Assembly: GCA_023212645.1 (NCBI GenBank)
Contig: JALBYC010000001.1
Coordinates: forward strand, 558,001 to 622,000
Direction: 5' to 3'
Origin: Farysia itapuensis
Taxonomy: Eukaryota > Basidiomycota > Ustilaginomycetes > Ustilaginales > Ustilaginaceae
DNA length: 64,000 nucleotides
Shown: positions 1-8,425 of the stretch, in pieces
How the letters are laid out: each line of letters begins with the position of its first letter
Position numbering within the stretch: position 1 is the stretch's first letter
Program-made: the position numbers and the translations under genes
Notes under the pieces: generated by a model
The model's input: the letters and a program-made list of their open reading frames with translations, nothing else
Told to the model about the DNA's origin: nothing
Databases searched by the model: none

Positions 1-76
1 CTCGAAGACCGAGTTCCGTCGCAGCACATTCCCTCTCTACATCTCACGAGTCTCAGCAATCCGCAAGGCACTCTAA
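1..76 (+). CDS. Possible 3' end of an unidentified gene
   Basis: The first 76 bases contain an open frame beginning at base 2 that stops with TAA at 74-76. It encodes 24 residues rich in Arg, Ser and aliphatic residues, which would suit a protein C-terminus. There is too little to recognise a family. It could equally be chance, because the other two frames are also open over this short span. No start codon or splice site is visible. Confidence 0.2.
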   Translation, partial: SKTEFRRSTFPLYISRVSAIRKAL

Positions 77-324
77 TAGAACACGTTTTGTCAGGTTTAT
101 GTATGTGTGTGAAGAGTACAGCGTGGATAGAAGCGAGGAGCATTGATAGCTCCTGCGATGAATGATGAAAACGCAGATCGGAACGATCTTTGTCAGAGGA
201 ATGCAGAGCAAACTTAGCCCCTTTTGAGATGGCGGAGAATGTTCAACAAGGATGACCTGGGCAAGGGAAAATGCGAAATGCGATGGAAGCAGACAGCCGC
301 GGGTCAAGCACTTGCTGGTGTGGC
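77..324. other. Intergenic, nothing recognised
   Basis: This is the 3' flank of the minus-strand eS7 gene. An 84-codon minus-strand frame at 53-307 has no recognisable features. I see no RNA gene or repeat here. Confidence 0.4.
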
Positions 325-912
325 TTAGTTCTCAGTGGAGAACATGAAGGTGACATCGCGGCCGGTGAGCTTCTTGTAGACCGACGAGAAGCTGTCGAGC
401 TTGTATTCGAGCGAAGTGGCGTCCTTGGAGTCGAGGAAGCACTTAATCAGGCGGCTACCGTCGGTCGACACTCGTGTGCGCTTGCCAGTGATCTCGGAAG
501 GGTAGACAAGATCCTCGAGGATACCCTCGTGAACGGCAGTGAGCGTGCGCGAGTGCGGACGAGGCTGCTGGTTGCGGTTCTTTCGGCTAGGCTTGCCGAG
601 GATGCGGCGCTGACCAACAAAAACGACATGACGGTCCGAGAACTTTTTCTCGAGCTCACGGGTGAGACGCTGCTGGATCTTGTGGAAAGCCTTGAGCTGG
701 GGCATCGGCACGAAGACAACAATAGCCTTCTTACCACCCTTGACCTCGATCTCCTTGGCGGCGGAGATCTGCAGAGGTCGAAGCTCGGCCTTGAGCTCGG
801 AAACGTTGGACTCGAGGTCAACGAGGGCCTGAGCAACGACGGTCTCAACCTCGGAGGGGGGGCCAGCTGGCGCGTTAGCCGTTCGGAAGATCTTGTTTTG
901 CACGGAAGCCAT
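325..912 (-). CDS. RPS7: 40S ribosomal protein S7 (eS7)
   Basis: This is a 195-aa structural protein of the small cytosolic ribosomal subunit, involved in 18S rRNA maturation. The family is unmistakable: the conserved core carries a GGKKA segment, then [14 protein letters not shown] and DRHV, then a basic PRSRTLT-like stretch, and the C-terminal YKLDSF/YKKLTG region. Length matches the yeast and animal proteins. The coding sequence is one exon starting at ATG 912-910. A 5'UTR intron is likely on the minus strand from 1170 (donor GTGAGT) to 928 (acceptor CCTTAG), with a CTGAC branch site just upstream of the acceptor. It shares a promoter with the divergent eS1 gene. Confidence 0.97.
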   Translation of the reverse strand: MASVQNKIFRTANAPAGPPSEVETVVAQALVDLESNVSELKAELRPLQISAAKEIEVKGGKKAIVVFVPMPQLKAFHKIQQRLTRELEKKFSDRHVVFVGQRRILGKPSRKNRNQQPRPHSRTLTAVHEGILEDLVYPSEITGKRTRVSTDGSRLIKCFLDSKDATSLEYKLDSFSSVYKKLTGRDVTFMFSTEN

Positions 913-1322
913 GATGTGATGAAAGGTCTAAGGACAATGCAGGAAAGGTCAGTCGCTGTTGTCTTCTGTCGTCTAGTACGTCGATCCCACCCAAAACCTT
1001 GAATCTCGGAAGGGCTGGGCACACCAATCTCTACGCCTGCAGACAAACGTGAAGAATCTGCGAACTGCTTTCGAATTGCTGGCGTGCTCTTGAGTCGAGC
1101 ATGCTGATTGGCAGTGCTGTACAAGCTCGACAAGGGTGGGATCGCGTCCGAAAGCGTTGTCAGTACTCACCTTTCGCAAAGGTCGATGATGGCGTAGAGA
1201 AGGTGCCGGCAAGCGTCAAGGCTATGGCAGCCCAGCCCTGCCCGCGTCTTCTCGAAATTCAAGATGAGATTGTATTTGCATCCAATTGAAAGTCGAGTTC
1301 AATTCAAAAGAGAATAGTAATA

Positions 1323-1330
1323 TCACGTGA
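1323..1330. promoter_or_regulatory. TCACGTGA palindrome (bHLH/Cbf1-type site)
   Basis: A perfect TCACGTGA palindrome lies about 120 bp upstream of the eS1 ATG and upstream of the eS7 exon 1. It fits the known core of Cbf1-class bHLH factors. Binding is inferred. Confidence 0.45.
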
Positions 1331-1344
1331 TAAATATAGTACCA

Positions 1345-1350
1345 CACGTG
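1345..1350. promoter_or_regulatory. Second CACGTG site in the ribosomal promoter
   Basis: A second CACGTG core (within CACACGTGAC) lies 15 bp beyond the first palindrome, about 100 bp upstream of the eS1 start. Two sites spaced roughly two helical turns apart would suit cooperative binding. Function is inferred. Confidence 0.4.
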
Positions 1351-1451
1351 ACCTCATACGGGCGGCCGAATGAATTTGCCAGCCACGCAGCGTCCGCCTA
1401 ACTCGCTACCTTTCTCGATCCGTCACTCCTTCCTCTTACGAACAACGCAAA

Positions 1452-2543
1452 ATGGGTAAGTAGACATGGCCTCAGCAGCATCACTCCTCATTGTCGCAAA
1501 AGCAGCCGCCCAGTATCGGCATCGTGCTTGTTGCAGAGCACTCAGCAGAGCTCTCATCGAAGTCGATCAGCACCGAAACCGCCAGATCACGACGATTGCC
1601 GACGATATACTAGCTAGAAATCAGTGTCGTATTGCTCTCAGATATAGATTCCGCTCAGAGCGACCACAGAACGTTGCGCCGATCAGCAGCGACAGCGACA
1701 ATGAGAAAGGCATGCTCGTATTCTAAAGCTATCATAGACTGACCACGAAGATTCCTATCAACAGCTGTCGGAAAGAACAAGAAGCTCTCCAAGGGCAAGG
1801 GTAACAAGAAGCGTGCTGTTGACCCTTTCACACGCAAGGACTGGTACGACATTAAGGCTCCTACCTTTTTCGAGAACCGCAACGTCGGCAAGACATTCGT
1901 CAACCGATCGCAAGGTCTCAAGAATGCCGACGACTCTCTCCGTGGACGTATCGTCGAGGCTTCTCTCGCCGATTTGAACAAAGATGACGAGCAGGCCTTC
2001 CGCAAGTTCCGCCTGAAGATTGATGGCATCCAGGGCCGCACCTGCCTGACCAACTTCTTCGGCATGGACTTCACCTCGGACAAGCTTCGCTCCCTTGTGC
2101 GCAAGTGGCAGACTTTGATCGAGGCACACCAGGATGTCAAGACCACGGACGGCTACCTCCTCCGCGTCTTCGTCATCGCCTTCACCAAGAAGCGTGCCAA
2201 CCAGGTCAAGAAGAACACATACGCCAAGTCGTCGCAGGTTCGTGCCATCCGCCAAAAGATGTTCGAAATTGTTCAACGTGAGGCTGAGTCTTGCGACTTG
2301 CGCGAGTTTGTCGCCAAGCTCATCCCGGAAGTCATTGGCCGAGAGGTCGAGAAGGCCACCCAGGGTATCTACCCGCTCAAGGACGTCTACGTGCGCAAGG
2401 TTAAGGTCCTCAAGGCACCCAAGGACGACCTCAACAAGCTCCTTGAAGTGCACGGCGGTGCTGCCCTTGCTGGCGCCGAGGACGCTGGTGTCAAGGCACG
2501 AAACACTGAGTTCAAGGAGCCCGCTGCCCTGACCTCTGTTTAA
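1452..2543 (+). CDS. RPS1: 40S ribosomal protein S1 (eS1, S3a family)
   Basis: This small-subunit ribosomal protein has 260 aa. It has a two-exon structure: exon 1 is only ATGG (1452-1455), followed by a 309-nt intron 1456-1764 (donor GTAAGT, CTGAC at 1738, acceptor CAACAG), then exon 2 at 1765-2543. The joined start reads [14 protein letters not shown], the classic S3a N-terminus. The body carries the [20 protein letters not shown] and DGYLLRVF segments typical of the family. Length agrees with yeast Rps1 (about 255 aa). The intron is far longer than others in the window and contains an 86-codon chance frame. It is divergent from eS7. Confidence 0.96.
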
Positions 2544-2906
2544 ATCATTTACCACACAACCACTTAGCATTCTCACCCTTCAGGGCCACATGTGCTCGTC
2601 AAAAAGCGTACTGCAAGCCTCTCTGTACTATGTCCTCAATCACCATACTTTCCACAGACATAGATTTTGAGCTCGCGTGTGAAGCCGCGTACTGTTTTTA
2701 GCCGGCCTGGATGATCTAGAGCGGGAGAGGTGCTGGGAGGGCGCAAGAAAAATGGAGATTCAGCATGAAAAGCTTGTTAGGGCATGGAGATTCGAGAAGT
2801 TTTTACGTTTTTACGTTTTTGCTTGTGTCGTGATCGGGTTTTTGTGGGTCTCAACACCTTCCTGCATTGGTCATCCTCCATACATCAACGCACGCGACTG
2901 GCCAAG
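2544..2906. other. Intergenic between eS1 and bS4m
   Basis: This 363-bp stretch holds the eS1 3'UTR and the presumed bS4m promoter. The bS4m frame stays open upstream to an ATG at 2784, but family alignment favours the ATG at 2907. There is no RNA gene or repeat beyond short TTTTACG duplications near 2800. Confidence 0.4.
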
Positions 2907-4334
2907 ATGCGTAAGGCGAGGGTCTTCAGTCAAGAGAAGCTGCTACCTCGTATGTCATGGTCGGCGCGCAATCTGTACAACCTGCTTGCTCGCTCTACAG
3001 TGCCGTACCATGTAAGCCAGCTTTCCTTTGTCAAGACTGCCCTTACGATGTACCAGCAACGTTGGCGGTCGAAACGCATGCTGCGCTCGTATCACGGAGA
3101 CTGGATTCCAGAAAAGCGCTTCAAGCGCTGGTTTTTACCAACACAGCTGCCACGATTTCAGCCGCCACAAATTGCAGCCGACTCGGCGTCGACGTCAAGC
3201 GCAGGGCCGCGACGCGGTGGAGCTTTCGACAAAGTGCTCAAGGCTAGACACTCGTCTGCGACGTCGCCTGTGGACAAGCCGAGCGACTCCTATTCCTCTG
3301 TCACACCGCACACGACAAGCGCGGAAATGGATCCTATGCCGACAACGTCGCTGTTCATGACCGATGTGGAACGTCGTATAGATGTTGCCGTCTTTCGATG
3401 TTGCTTTGCTAGATCAGCTTATGAGGCACGTGCACTGGTGGTACAAGGCAAGGTGAAGCTGAACGGTCTCAAGTGCAACAATCCAAATCAGCTGCTGAAC
3501 CCGGGCGACCTAATCAGCGTCGATCCTCACGCCGTTCCATTGCTCAGCGAGAAGCTGGCCGAGGCTGCACAGAAGGAATCTATCAACGACGCGGTTTCTG
3601 GCGATCGCGAACGTCGTTCAAGGGAAGCATCGTCCGAGGACAGTGCCGACGATGTCAAGACGATGACAGAGTACAAGAATGAGAATGCTGCATCCGAAGG
3701 TGGGGAGACAGCATCAGATGACACCGCCGGCAAGGAAGCCTCGACAGATTCAAATGCTGAAGCATCAAAAGAAGCCAGCACAGACGGCCAAGCAGTGTCA
3801 GCAAAGGGATCCACAGCGGAGAAACGTTCTCCACAGATGCCAAAGGCGAAAGTATTGCCTCCAGGCGTGCTGCCATTTACACTGCCCCCCTACGCAGCGC
3901 CTTTCTTATTCATCCCGCCGTACCTTGAAGTGTCATTCACAACATGCTCAGCCATCTACGTTCGACATCCGACCATCGTACCTCACGCTGTACAGAACCG
4001 TGATGGAACAAGCAAGTGGTCGTTCCGAACAGATCTACCCAGTCCGTATCCGGCAGGGGGCGAGCTGTACAACATGGCGTGGGAGCATTACACACGCAAC
4101 TCACCTCGTGTCCGAGCTGACGAGCGCCGTCTGAAGCTTGAAGCCAGGCACGGACGCAACGGATTTTTCACCCAACGGGCCAAGGACCTGAAACAAAAAC
4201 GGAGCGCGCTGCAGCGCGGTTGGGGCCGAACCAAGCAAGCCACCGCGTGGAGGGATCAGCTTATCGCTGCCCATGCACACGAAGCTCGTGGCGCTCAATC
4301 GGGTGATAGGGTCCGCAGCGATACGAGCCCATAA
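2907..4334 (+). CDS. NAM9: Mitochondrial ribosomal protein S4 (bS4m, Nam9-like)
   Basis: This is a 475-aa protein of the mitochondrial small ribosomal subunit, binding 12S/15S rRNA. The N-terminus MRKARVFSQEKL followed by a YQQRWRSKR...YHGD segment resembles yeast Nam9. The S4 RNA-binding fold is at about residues 150-205 (ARSAYEARALVVQGKVKLNG, then NPGDLISV). A long acidic/Ser-rich insert (about 215-310) precedes a C-terminal block rich in aromatic residues. An upstream in-frame ATG at 2784 would add 41 residues. I prefer 2907 because the Nam9-like homology begins there. Single exon. Confidence 0.88.
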   Translation: MRKARVFSQEKLLPRMSWSARNLYNLLARSTVPYHVSQLSFVKTALTMYQQRWRSKRMLRSYHGDWIPEKRFKRWFLPTQLPRFQPPQIAADSASTSSAGPRRGGAFDKVLKARHSSATSPVDKPSDSYSSVTPHTTSAEMDPMPTTSLFMTDVERRIDVAVFRCCFARSAYEARALVVQGKVKLNGLKCNNPNQLLNPGDLISVDPHAVPLLSEKLAEAAQKESINDAVSGDRERRSREASSEDSADDVKTMTEYKNENAASEGGETASDDTAGKEASTDSNAEASKEASTDGQAVSAKGSTAEKRSPQMPKAKVLPPGVLPFTLPPYAAPFLFIPPYLEVSFTTCSAIYVRHPTIVPHAVQNRDGTSKWSFRTDLPSPYPAGGELYNMAWEHYTRNSPRVRADERRLKLEARHGRNGFFTQRAKDLKQKRSALQRGWGRTKQATAWRDQLIAAHAHEARGAQSGDRVRSDTSP

Positions 4335-4445
4335 CTCTCATCACTTTGTTGTACTACATTTGCATAAATATGCCGTTGTTGCGGAAAGCAATATCAAGTG
4401 CATGACCTCAGTTGCGATGAAATGGGGACTCAGTGTGACGAACAA

Positions 4446-5254
4446 TTACATGGCTAGTTCTGCTTGCAAGGCGCGAAGTTCGGCATCGTCGTCGTCTTCG
4501 ACTACGGCTTGCTTCTTGACGGGACCATTGGAGACGCGTGATGGGCCAGACGAGACAACGGCTGGGGTGTGTAGAGGCACTGAATCGGCGCCGACCAATC
4601 TTTCGTTTAGCTCGTCCTGTTCGAGCTCTTCCAGAGCGTTCTTCAACTCGTCTTCGTCGATATCTTGACCCATGCCGACTGGGTTTGAGATAGCATCCGA
4701 GATCTCGTTCGTCAAGTCCATCTGCTCGCGAATCGAGTCCATCGTTGAGTCCACCTTGTCGATATTTCTGTAGTTGATCACAAAAGCAAAAAGTCAGTAG
4801 GCGTCTCGCAATGGCATTTGGAGTGAAACAACGTACAAGCTGCCATGGATTGTCTTGAGAGCATCGGCACCCTTGCGCATGGCTGTCATTGTCTCGAGGT
4901 TCATGTTGGCACTTTCGATAGCATTGACCTGAGTTTCCAGCGTCATCCGCATCCCCGCCAGTCGGTCTAGTTCGTTCTCATATGCTTTCTTCTGTCGCAA
5001 TGCCGCTTGCGCCGCTGTGGGAATGAACAGGTCAGGACAGCTGTAGTTGCGAAGGGCGCGTTAGGGTATTACTTACCACGCTTGTTTGTGGTGACATTTG
5101 CCTTTGCTTTCTTGAGCTCATCTTCAATCTTTTTGTTGAGATGGTCCTCCTTCTTCTCGAGCATGAGCAGCTGGCTGCGCAGCCCAACTATCGCGTCTCG
5201 AGCTGAATTCTTGTTGTCCTTGCGGCCGGTGATCATACTCATCCAGCTCGACAT
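4446..5254 (-). CDS. SNF7: ESCRT-III subunit Snf7/Vps32 (CHMP4)
   Basis: This is the main polymer-forming subunit of ESCRT-III, acting in multivesicular body formation at endosomes. Three exons on the minus strand, 5254-5077, 5014-4837 and 4767-4446, encode 225 aa. Introns are 62 and 69 nt with GTAAGT and GTACGT donors and CTGAC branch sites. The basic N-terminal helix region carries MSSWMSMITGRK and the LMLEKKEDHL coiled coil. The middle has QKKAYENELDRL and IESANMNLETM. The acidic C-terminal part includes AISNPVG and DEDELKNALEELEQDEL, the Vps4/Bro1-binding type tail. Length is normal (yeast 240 aa). It converges with the bS4m gene 110 bp away. Confidence 0.94.
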
Positions 5255-5645
5255 GATGGCTGTAGCAGGCCGACTTTCGCAGTCGACGAGCGCGTTTGTA
5301 AAGGGTGAAAGCCTGGAGGTAGAGATAGCCTGTTGTAGAGAGTAATGCGCCTTTGCTGTATGAGTCGGCTTTGTAGGGGTGGAGAGTGTTGGCAAGCAGG
5401 ATGCGATATCACGCTCTCGCCAATTGGATTTTGACGGATGCGCTCACTGTGACTGGCTCAGCTCAAATCACGACTAGGCCAAGCTGACCAGCGACCAGCG
5501 AGCGACCAGGCCAGGTGGAGATAAATTACCAGTCTAACACGATTTTGAGTTTTCGGAATTCGGCCATTCGGCTATCGACGTATCGAGCTATCGAGTATTG
5601 CCCTCCCAAGTCTACTGTGACTCATGGCCAAAGCGGACAGTCACC
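5255..5645. promoter_or_regulatory. Divergent promoter of SNF7 and L2HGDH
   Basis: This 391-bp intergenic region lies between two divergent genes. It contains GACCAGCGA-type short direct repeats near 5485-5515. No recognised factor site stands out. Confidence 0.4.
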
Positions 5646-7247
5646 ATGCACATGGCCATACGAATGCGAAGGCAGCTCCGACTGCCTCAGCCCACTTATA
5701 GAGGCTTGGCAACAGCTGCAAAGGATGGAGAGCGTGTAAGACCGCTGATTGCCGCTTTGCCGTCCAGGCACAAGTACCCATACAAGCAACCCGAATTGTC
5801 GATTGACCATCTTGTCATCGGCGGAGGCGTAGTGGGACTTTCCATTGCGTCGGCTCTTGCCAAGCGCTGGCCGGAGAAGACTACTTACCTGGTAGAGCGC
5901 AACCGCGCTTTTGGCGAGGAGACTAGCTCGCGCAATAGTGAAGTCATCCACGCAGGGCTCTATTATCCACATGACTCGCTCAAAACCAGGCTCTGTCTGC
6001 GCGGTCGAGAACTCATGTACCAAAGGTGCCAGGAAAGTAATATACCACATCAGCAGACGCAAAAGTTGGTTGTGGGAGCCGATTTCGCAAGGGAATATCT
6101 GGAGAAAGTCAAAGCGCACTGTGACAGCCTTGGATCACTCGGTCCTCCAACACAACTTATATCAGGTGAGCAGGCGCGTGAGCTTGAGCCTCATCTATCA
6201 CCAGACATTGCATGGGCCCTACTATCCAAAAGAACCGGTATTGTCAGTAGCCACGAGCTCATGGCCAGCCTGGAATATGACCTGCTCGATGCCGAAAACA
6301 CCGAAATCGTGTACGATACGAAGGTTGTTCGCGTGGATCCACACCACACGGGCACCGCTTCGGCCGCCAACGGCAAACGCGGCTCAGACCATTCCCAGGA
6401 TGGATGGGTAGTCCAGACTGTCACTTCCGGCGAATCGGACGGCTCCACGGACTCTGACGCTTTGCTGGCTAAAGTCGTCATCAACACATCTGGGCTGAAT
6501 GGACCCATGGTGCTCAACTCGCTTCTTGCCGACATGAGCTCGCAGCAGGATCCGATTCCCATGTGGCATTCCAAAGGCAACTATGCCTCCTACAAAGGTC
6601 CAGGGGCATCGGGCATCACACACCTCATATATCCCGTACCAGACACCCGAAAGGGCACACACGCTCATACTTCCCTCGGCACGCATCTCACGCTCGACCT
6701 GGACGGAAACATCCGCTTCGGCCCAGATACTGAATGGATCTCGCCTCCGGAAGATGAGGATACAGCAGCCGATTTTTGGAAAAAGGGCCTGACTGTAGAC
6801 GAGGCTCGTCTCGAGACCATGTACCACCAAATCACAGAGTATCTGCCCAACATCTCCAAAGACGGGCTGAGCCCGGATTACGCGGGTATTCGGCCCAAAC
6901 TCATCGGTCCACAGCAGAAAGGCTTTGTTGATTTCCAGTTCTTGTGGCACAACTCGACAGACCTTGGCTCGCAAAAACTCTGGCAGCTACCACCAAACTT
7001 CCCGGCGCTCTCCGCAGCTGCAGTCTCGCCAGCAAAGGACGCCAGCGTTGTCGAAAAAGTCGAGGGCGGCGCTATGCTCAGTCTGCTGGGCATCGAAAGC
7101 CCTGGTCTGACGTCCTCGCTAGCAATTGGCGAGTTTGTTCGCGATTTAATCGCCAACGGCTTCTACAAAGAGACACGCACACAGCCGGTGAAAAACAGAG
7201 GCGCCGAGAATGAGGAACATGCCCACCGCTTAGAAGCCTGGGCCTAG
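5646..7247 (+). CDS. L-2-hydroxyglutarate dehydrogenase, mitochondrial FAD enzyme
   Basis: This enzyme oxidises L-2-hydroxyglutarate to 2-oxoglutarate, a metabolite-repair reaction in mitochondria. The 533-aa protein starts at ATG 5646 (a second ATG in good context lies at 5652). The frame is open upstream but has no ATG. The Arg-rich N-terminus suits a mitochondrial presequence. The FAD-binding motif IGGGVVGLSIA is at about residues 64-74, followed by ERN at the end of the second strand, then SSRNSEVIHAGLYYP, a hallmark of the DAO/L2HGDH family. The C-terminal region has GIRPKL and LLGIESPGLTSSLAIG, also typical. A 40-residue insertion carries several Ser/Asp residues around 240-270. Divergent from SNF7 and convergent with bL12m. 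Confidence 0.92.
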   Translation: MHMAIRMRRQLRLPQPTYRGLATAAKDGERVRPLIAALPSRHKYPYKQPELSIDHLVIGGGVVGLSIASALAKRWPEKTTYLVERNRAFGEETSSRNSEVIHAGLYYPHDSLKTRLCLRGRELMYQRCQESNIPHQQTQKLVVGADFAREYLEKVKAHCDSLGSLGPPTQLISGEQARELEPHLSPDIAWALLSKRTGIVSSHELMASLEYDLLDAENTEIVYDTKVVRVDPHHTGTASAANGKRGSDHSQDGWVVQTVTSGESDGSTDSDALLAKVVINTSGLNGPMVLNSLLADMSSQQDPIPMWHSKGNYASYKGPGASGITHLIYPVPDTRKGTHAHTSLGTHLTLDLDGNIRFGPDTEWISPPEDEDTAADFWKKGLTVDEARLETMYHQITEYLPNISKDGLSPDYAGIRPKLIGPQQKGFVDFQFLWHNSTDLGSQKLWQLPPNFPALSAAAVSPAKDASVVEKVEGGAMLSLLGIESPGLTSSLAIGEFVRDLIANGFYKETRTQPVKNRGAENEEHAHRLEAWA

Positions 7248-7373
7248 GTTGTTGCAGTCCAGCACAAGAATCAATGTTCTAGGTAGAACGTATCTCTGAT
7301 TTACACCAAGGGCTGCTGTGTACTGTTTGCCCCTGAGAAAGTGCGACTTCTGCAGCCATCGGCATCGCGTGGC

Positions 7374-7385
7374 TTTTTTTTTTTT
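7374..7385 (+). repeat. Poly-T run in a convergent 3' region
   Basis: Twelve T residues lie between the 3' ends of L2HGDH and bL12m. This may be transcription-end related or a slippage tract. Confidence 0.5.
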
Positions 7386-7401
7386 CGACTGCTGATAGAG
7401 T

Positions 7402-8062
7402 TTATACGAGCTCGACAGTTCCGCCAGCGGCTTCAATGGCAGCTTTAAGCTTTTCGGCGTCCTCCTTGTTCAGACCCTCCTTGAGCACCTGTGGAGCGGA
7501 CTCGACAAACTTCTTGGCCTCAACCAGGTTCCTGTCGAAGCGCAAAATGCAATGTGTCAGTAAAGTGCGAACAGCGCTCAAGCACGGTGTTCAAAACATA
7601 CATGGTGGTGTTGGCAGCTTTGACTTCTCGGATGACTTTAGCCTTGGCCGTTGCTTCCTTCAGCCCAGTGAGCTTGAGTGTGAAGACGGTCTTTTCCTTG
7701 GGCTTCGCTTCTTCTTCGGGCGCTTCTTGTGCGGCAGCCGCGGCGCCAGCAGCACCACCAGCTGCTCCTCCAGCAGACGGGGCAGGCATGGCAATCTCTG
7801 TGATGTTCAATCGGGTCTTGAGGTGCTGAACCAAGTCGGCAGCTTCAAGCAGCGTCAACTTCTCGATCTGGTCGACAATACCGCTGATCTTGGCGTCAAC
7901 TGGCGCTGCTGCTGATGATGATGCTGCATTCGCGCGTGTAGAAGTGGTAGAAATAAGGCGCAAGGACGAGGTTCGAGACGCCGAGCCTGCAGCTCCGCCT
8001 GTACGCGAAAATAGTAGCGCGCGACTAGAGGAAGCGACCGAGCTTCGAAGTGGTGCAATCAT
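7402..8062 (-). CDS. Mitochondrial ribosomal protein L12 (bL12m)
   Basis: This stalk protein of the mitochondrial large subunit recruits translation factors. Two exons (8062-7602 and 7531-7402, intron 70 nt, donor GTATGT, CTGAC branch) give 196 aa. A Ser/Arg-rich presequence of about 45 residues is followed by the N-terminal dimerisation region ([20 protein letters not shown]). Then comes an Ala/Gly-rich hinge (roughly 95-115) and the C-terminal L7/L12 domain ([19 protein letters not shown], then [13 protein letters not shown] and [16 protein letters not shown]). The splice restores Met-Asn-Leu-Val across the junction, which fixes the phase. Convergent with L2HGDH. Confidence 0.95.
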
Positions 8063-8425
8063 GACTGTACGACTGCTCTGACCAACGGAGATGGAGTTGG
8101 GCGTGACGGGAGATCGAGGAGCGTTGAGCGACCAGACCAGATCAGCGCAGGATTGAGCCCTTTTCGCATTTTCTTTTTCCGATTTCTTCTTGCCTCAGCC
8201 CGTCAGCCGCGTGACAGACGTTTATCGCACGAAAAGAAGGACCTTCTTGCTTCCCACGACCCCTCCTCGAGTGCGAGCTCTCGACCAACCCTGACTTGGT
8301 TGAACGGGCACACAGACATACACAAGCAACACTCTAAAGACACGCTACAACGCTCGGTTTACACACAGCATTGTAATTCAGGCGAAATATTGCAGGTGTT
8401 GATAAATGCGCAGGTAGTCGAGTGT
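8063..8425. other. Intergenic upstream of bL12m
   Basis: This 363-bp stretch holds the bL12m promoter and the 3' flank of the RasGAP gene, both on the minus strand. No RNA gene or repeat was recognised. Confidence 0.4.

Larger units (their letters stand above)
913..1451. promoter_or_regulatory. Divergent promoter of eS7 and eS1
   Basis: This 539-bp stretch separates two divergent 40S protein genes. It holds the eS7 5'UTR intron (928-1170, minus strand) and, around 1320-1351, two CACGTG-core sites. A pyrimidine-rich leader precedes the eS1 ATG. Co-expression of the two genes from this segment is an inference from layout. Confidence 0.6.

Noticed and set aside
271..1002. 243-codon plus-strand ORF over eS7
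   Set aside because: It is antisense to the highly conserved eS7 coding sequence.
1466..1726. 86-codon plus-strand ORF
   Set aside because: It lies wholly within the eS1 intron, and the ATGG exon and splice junction give a far better S3a protein.
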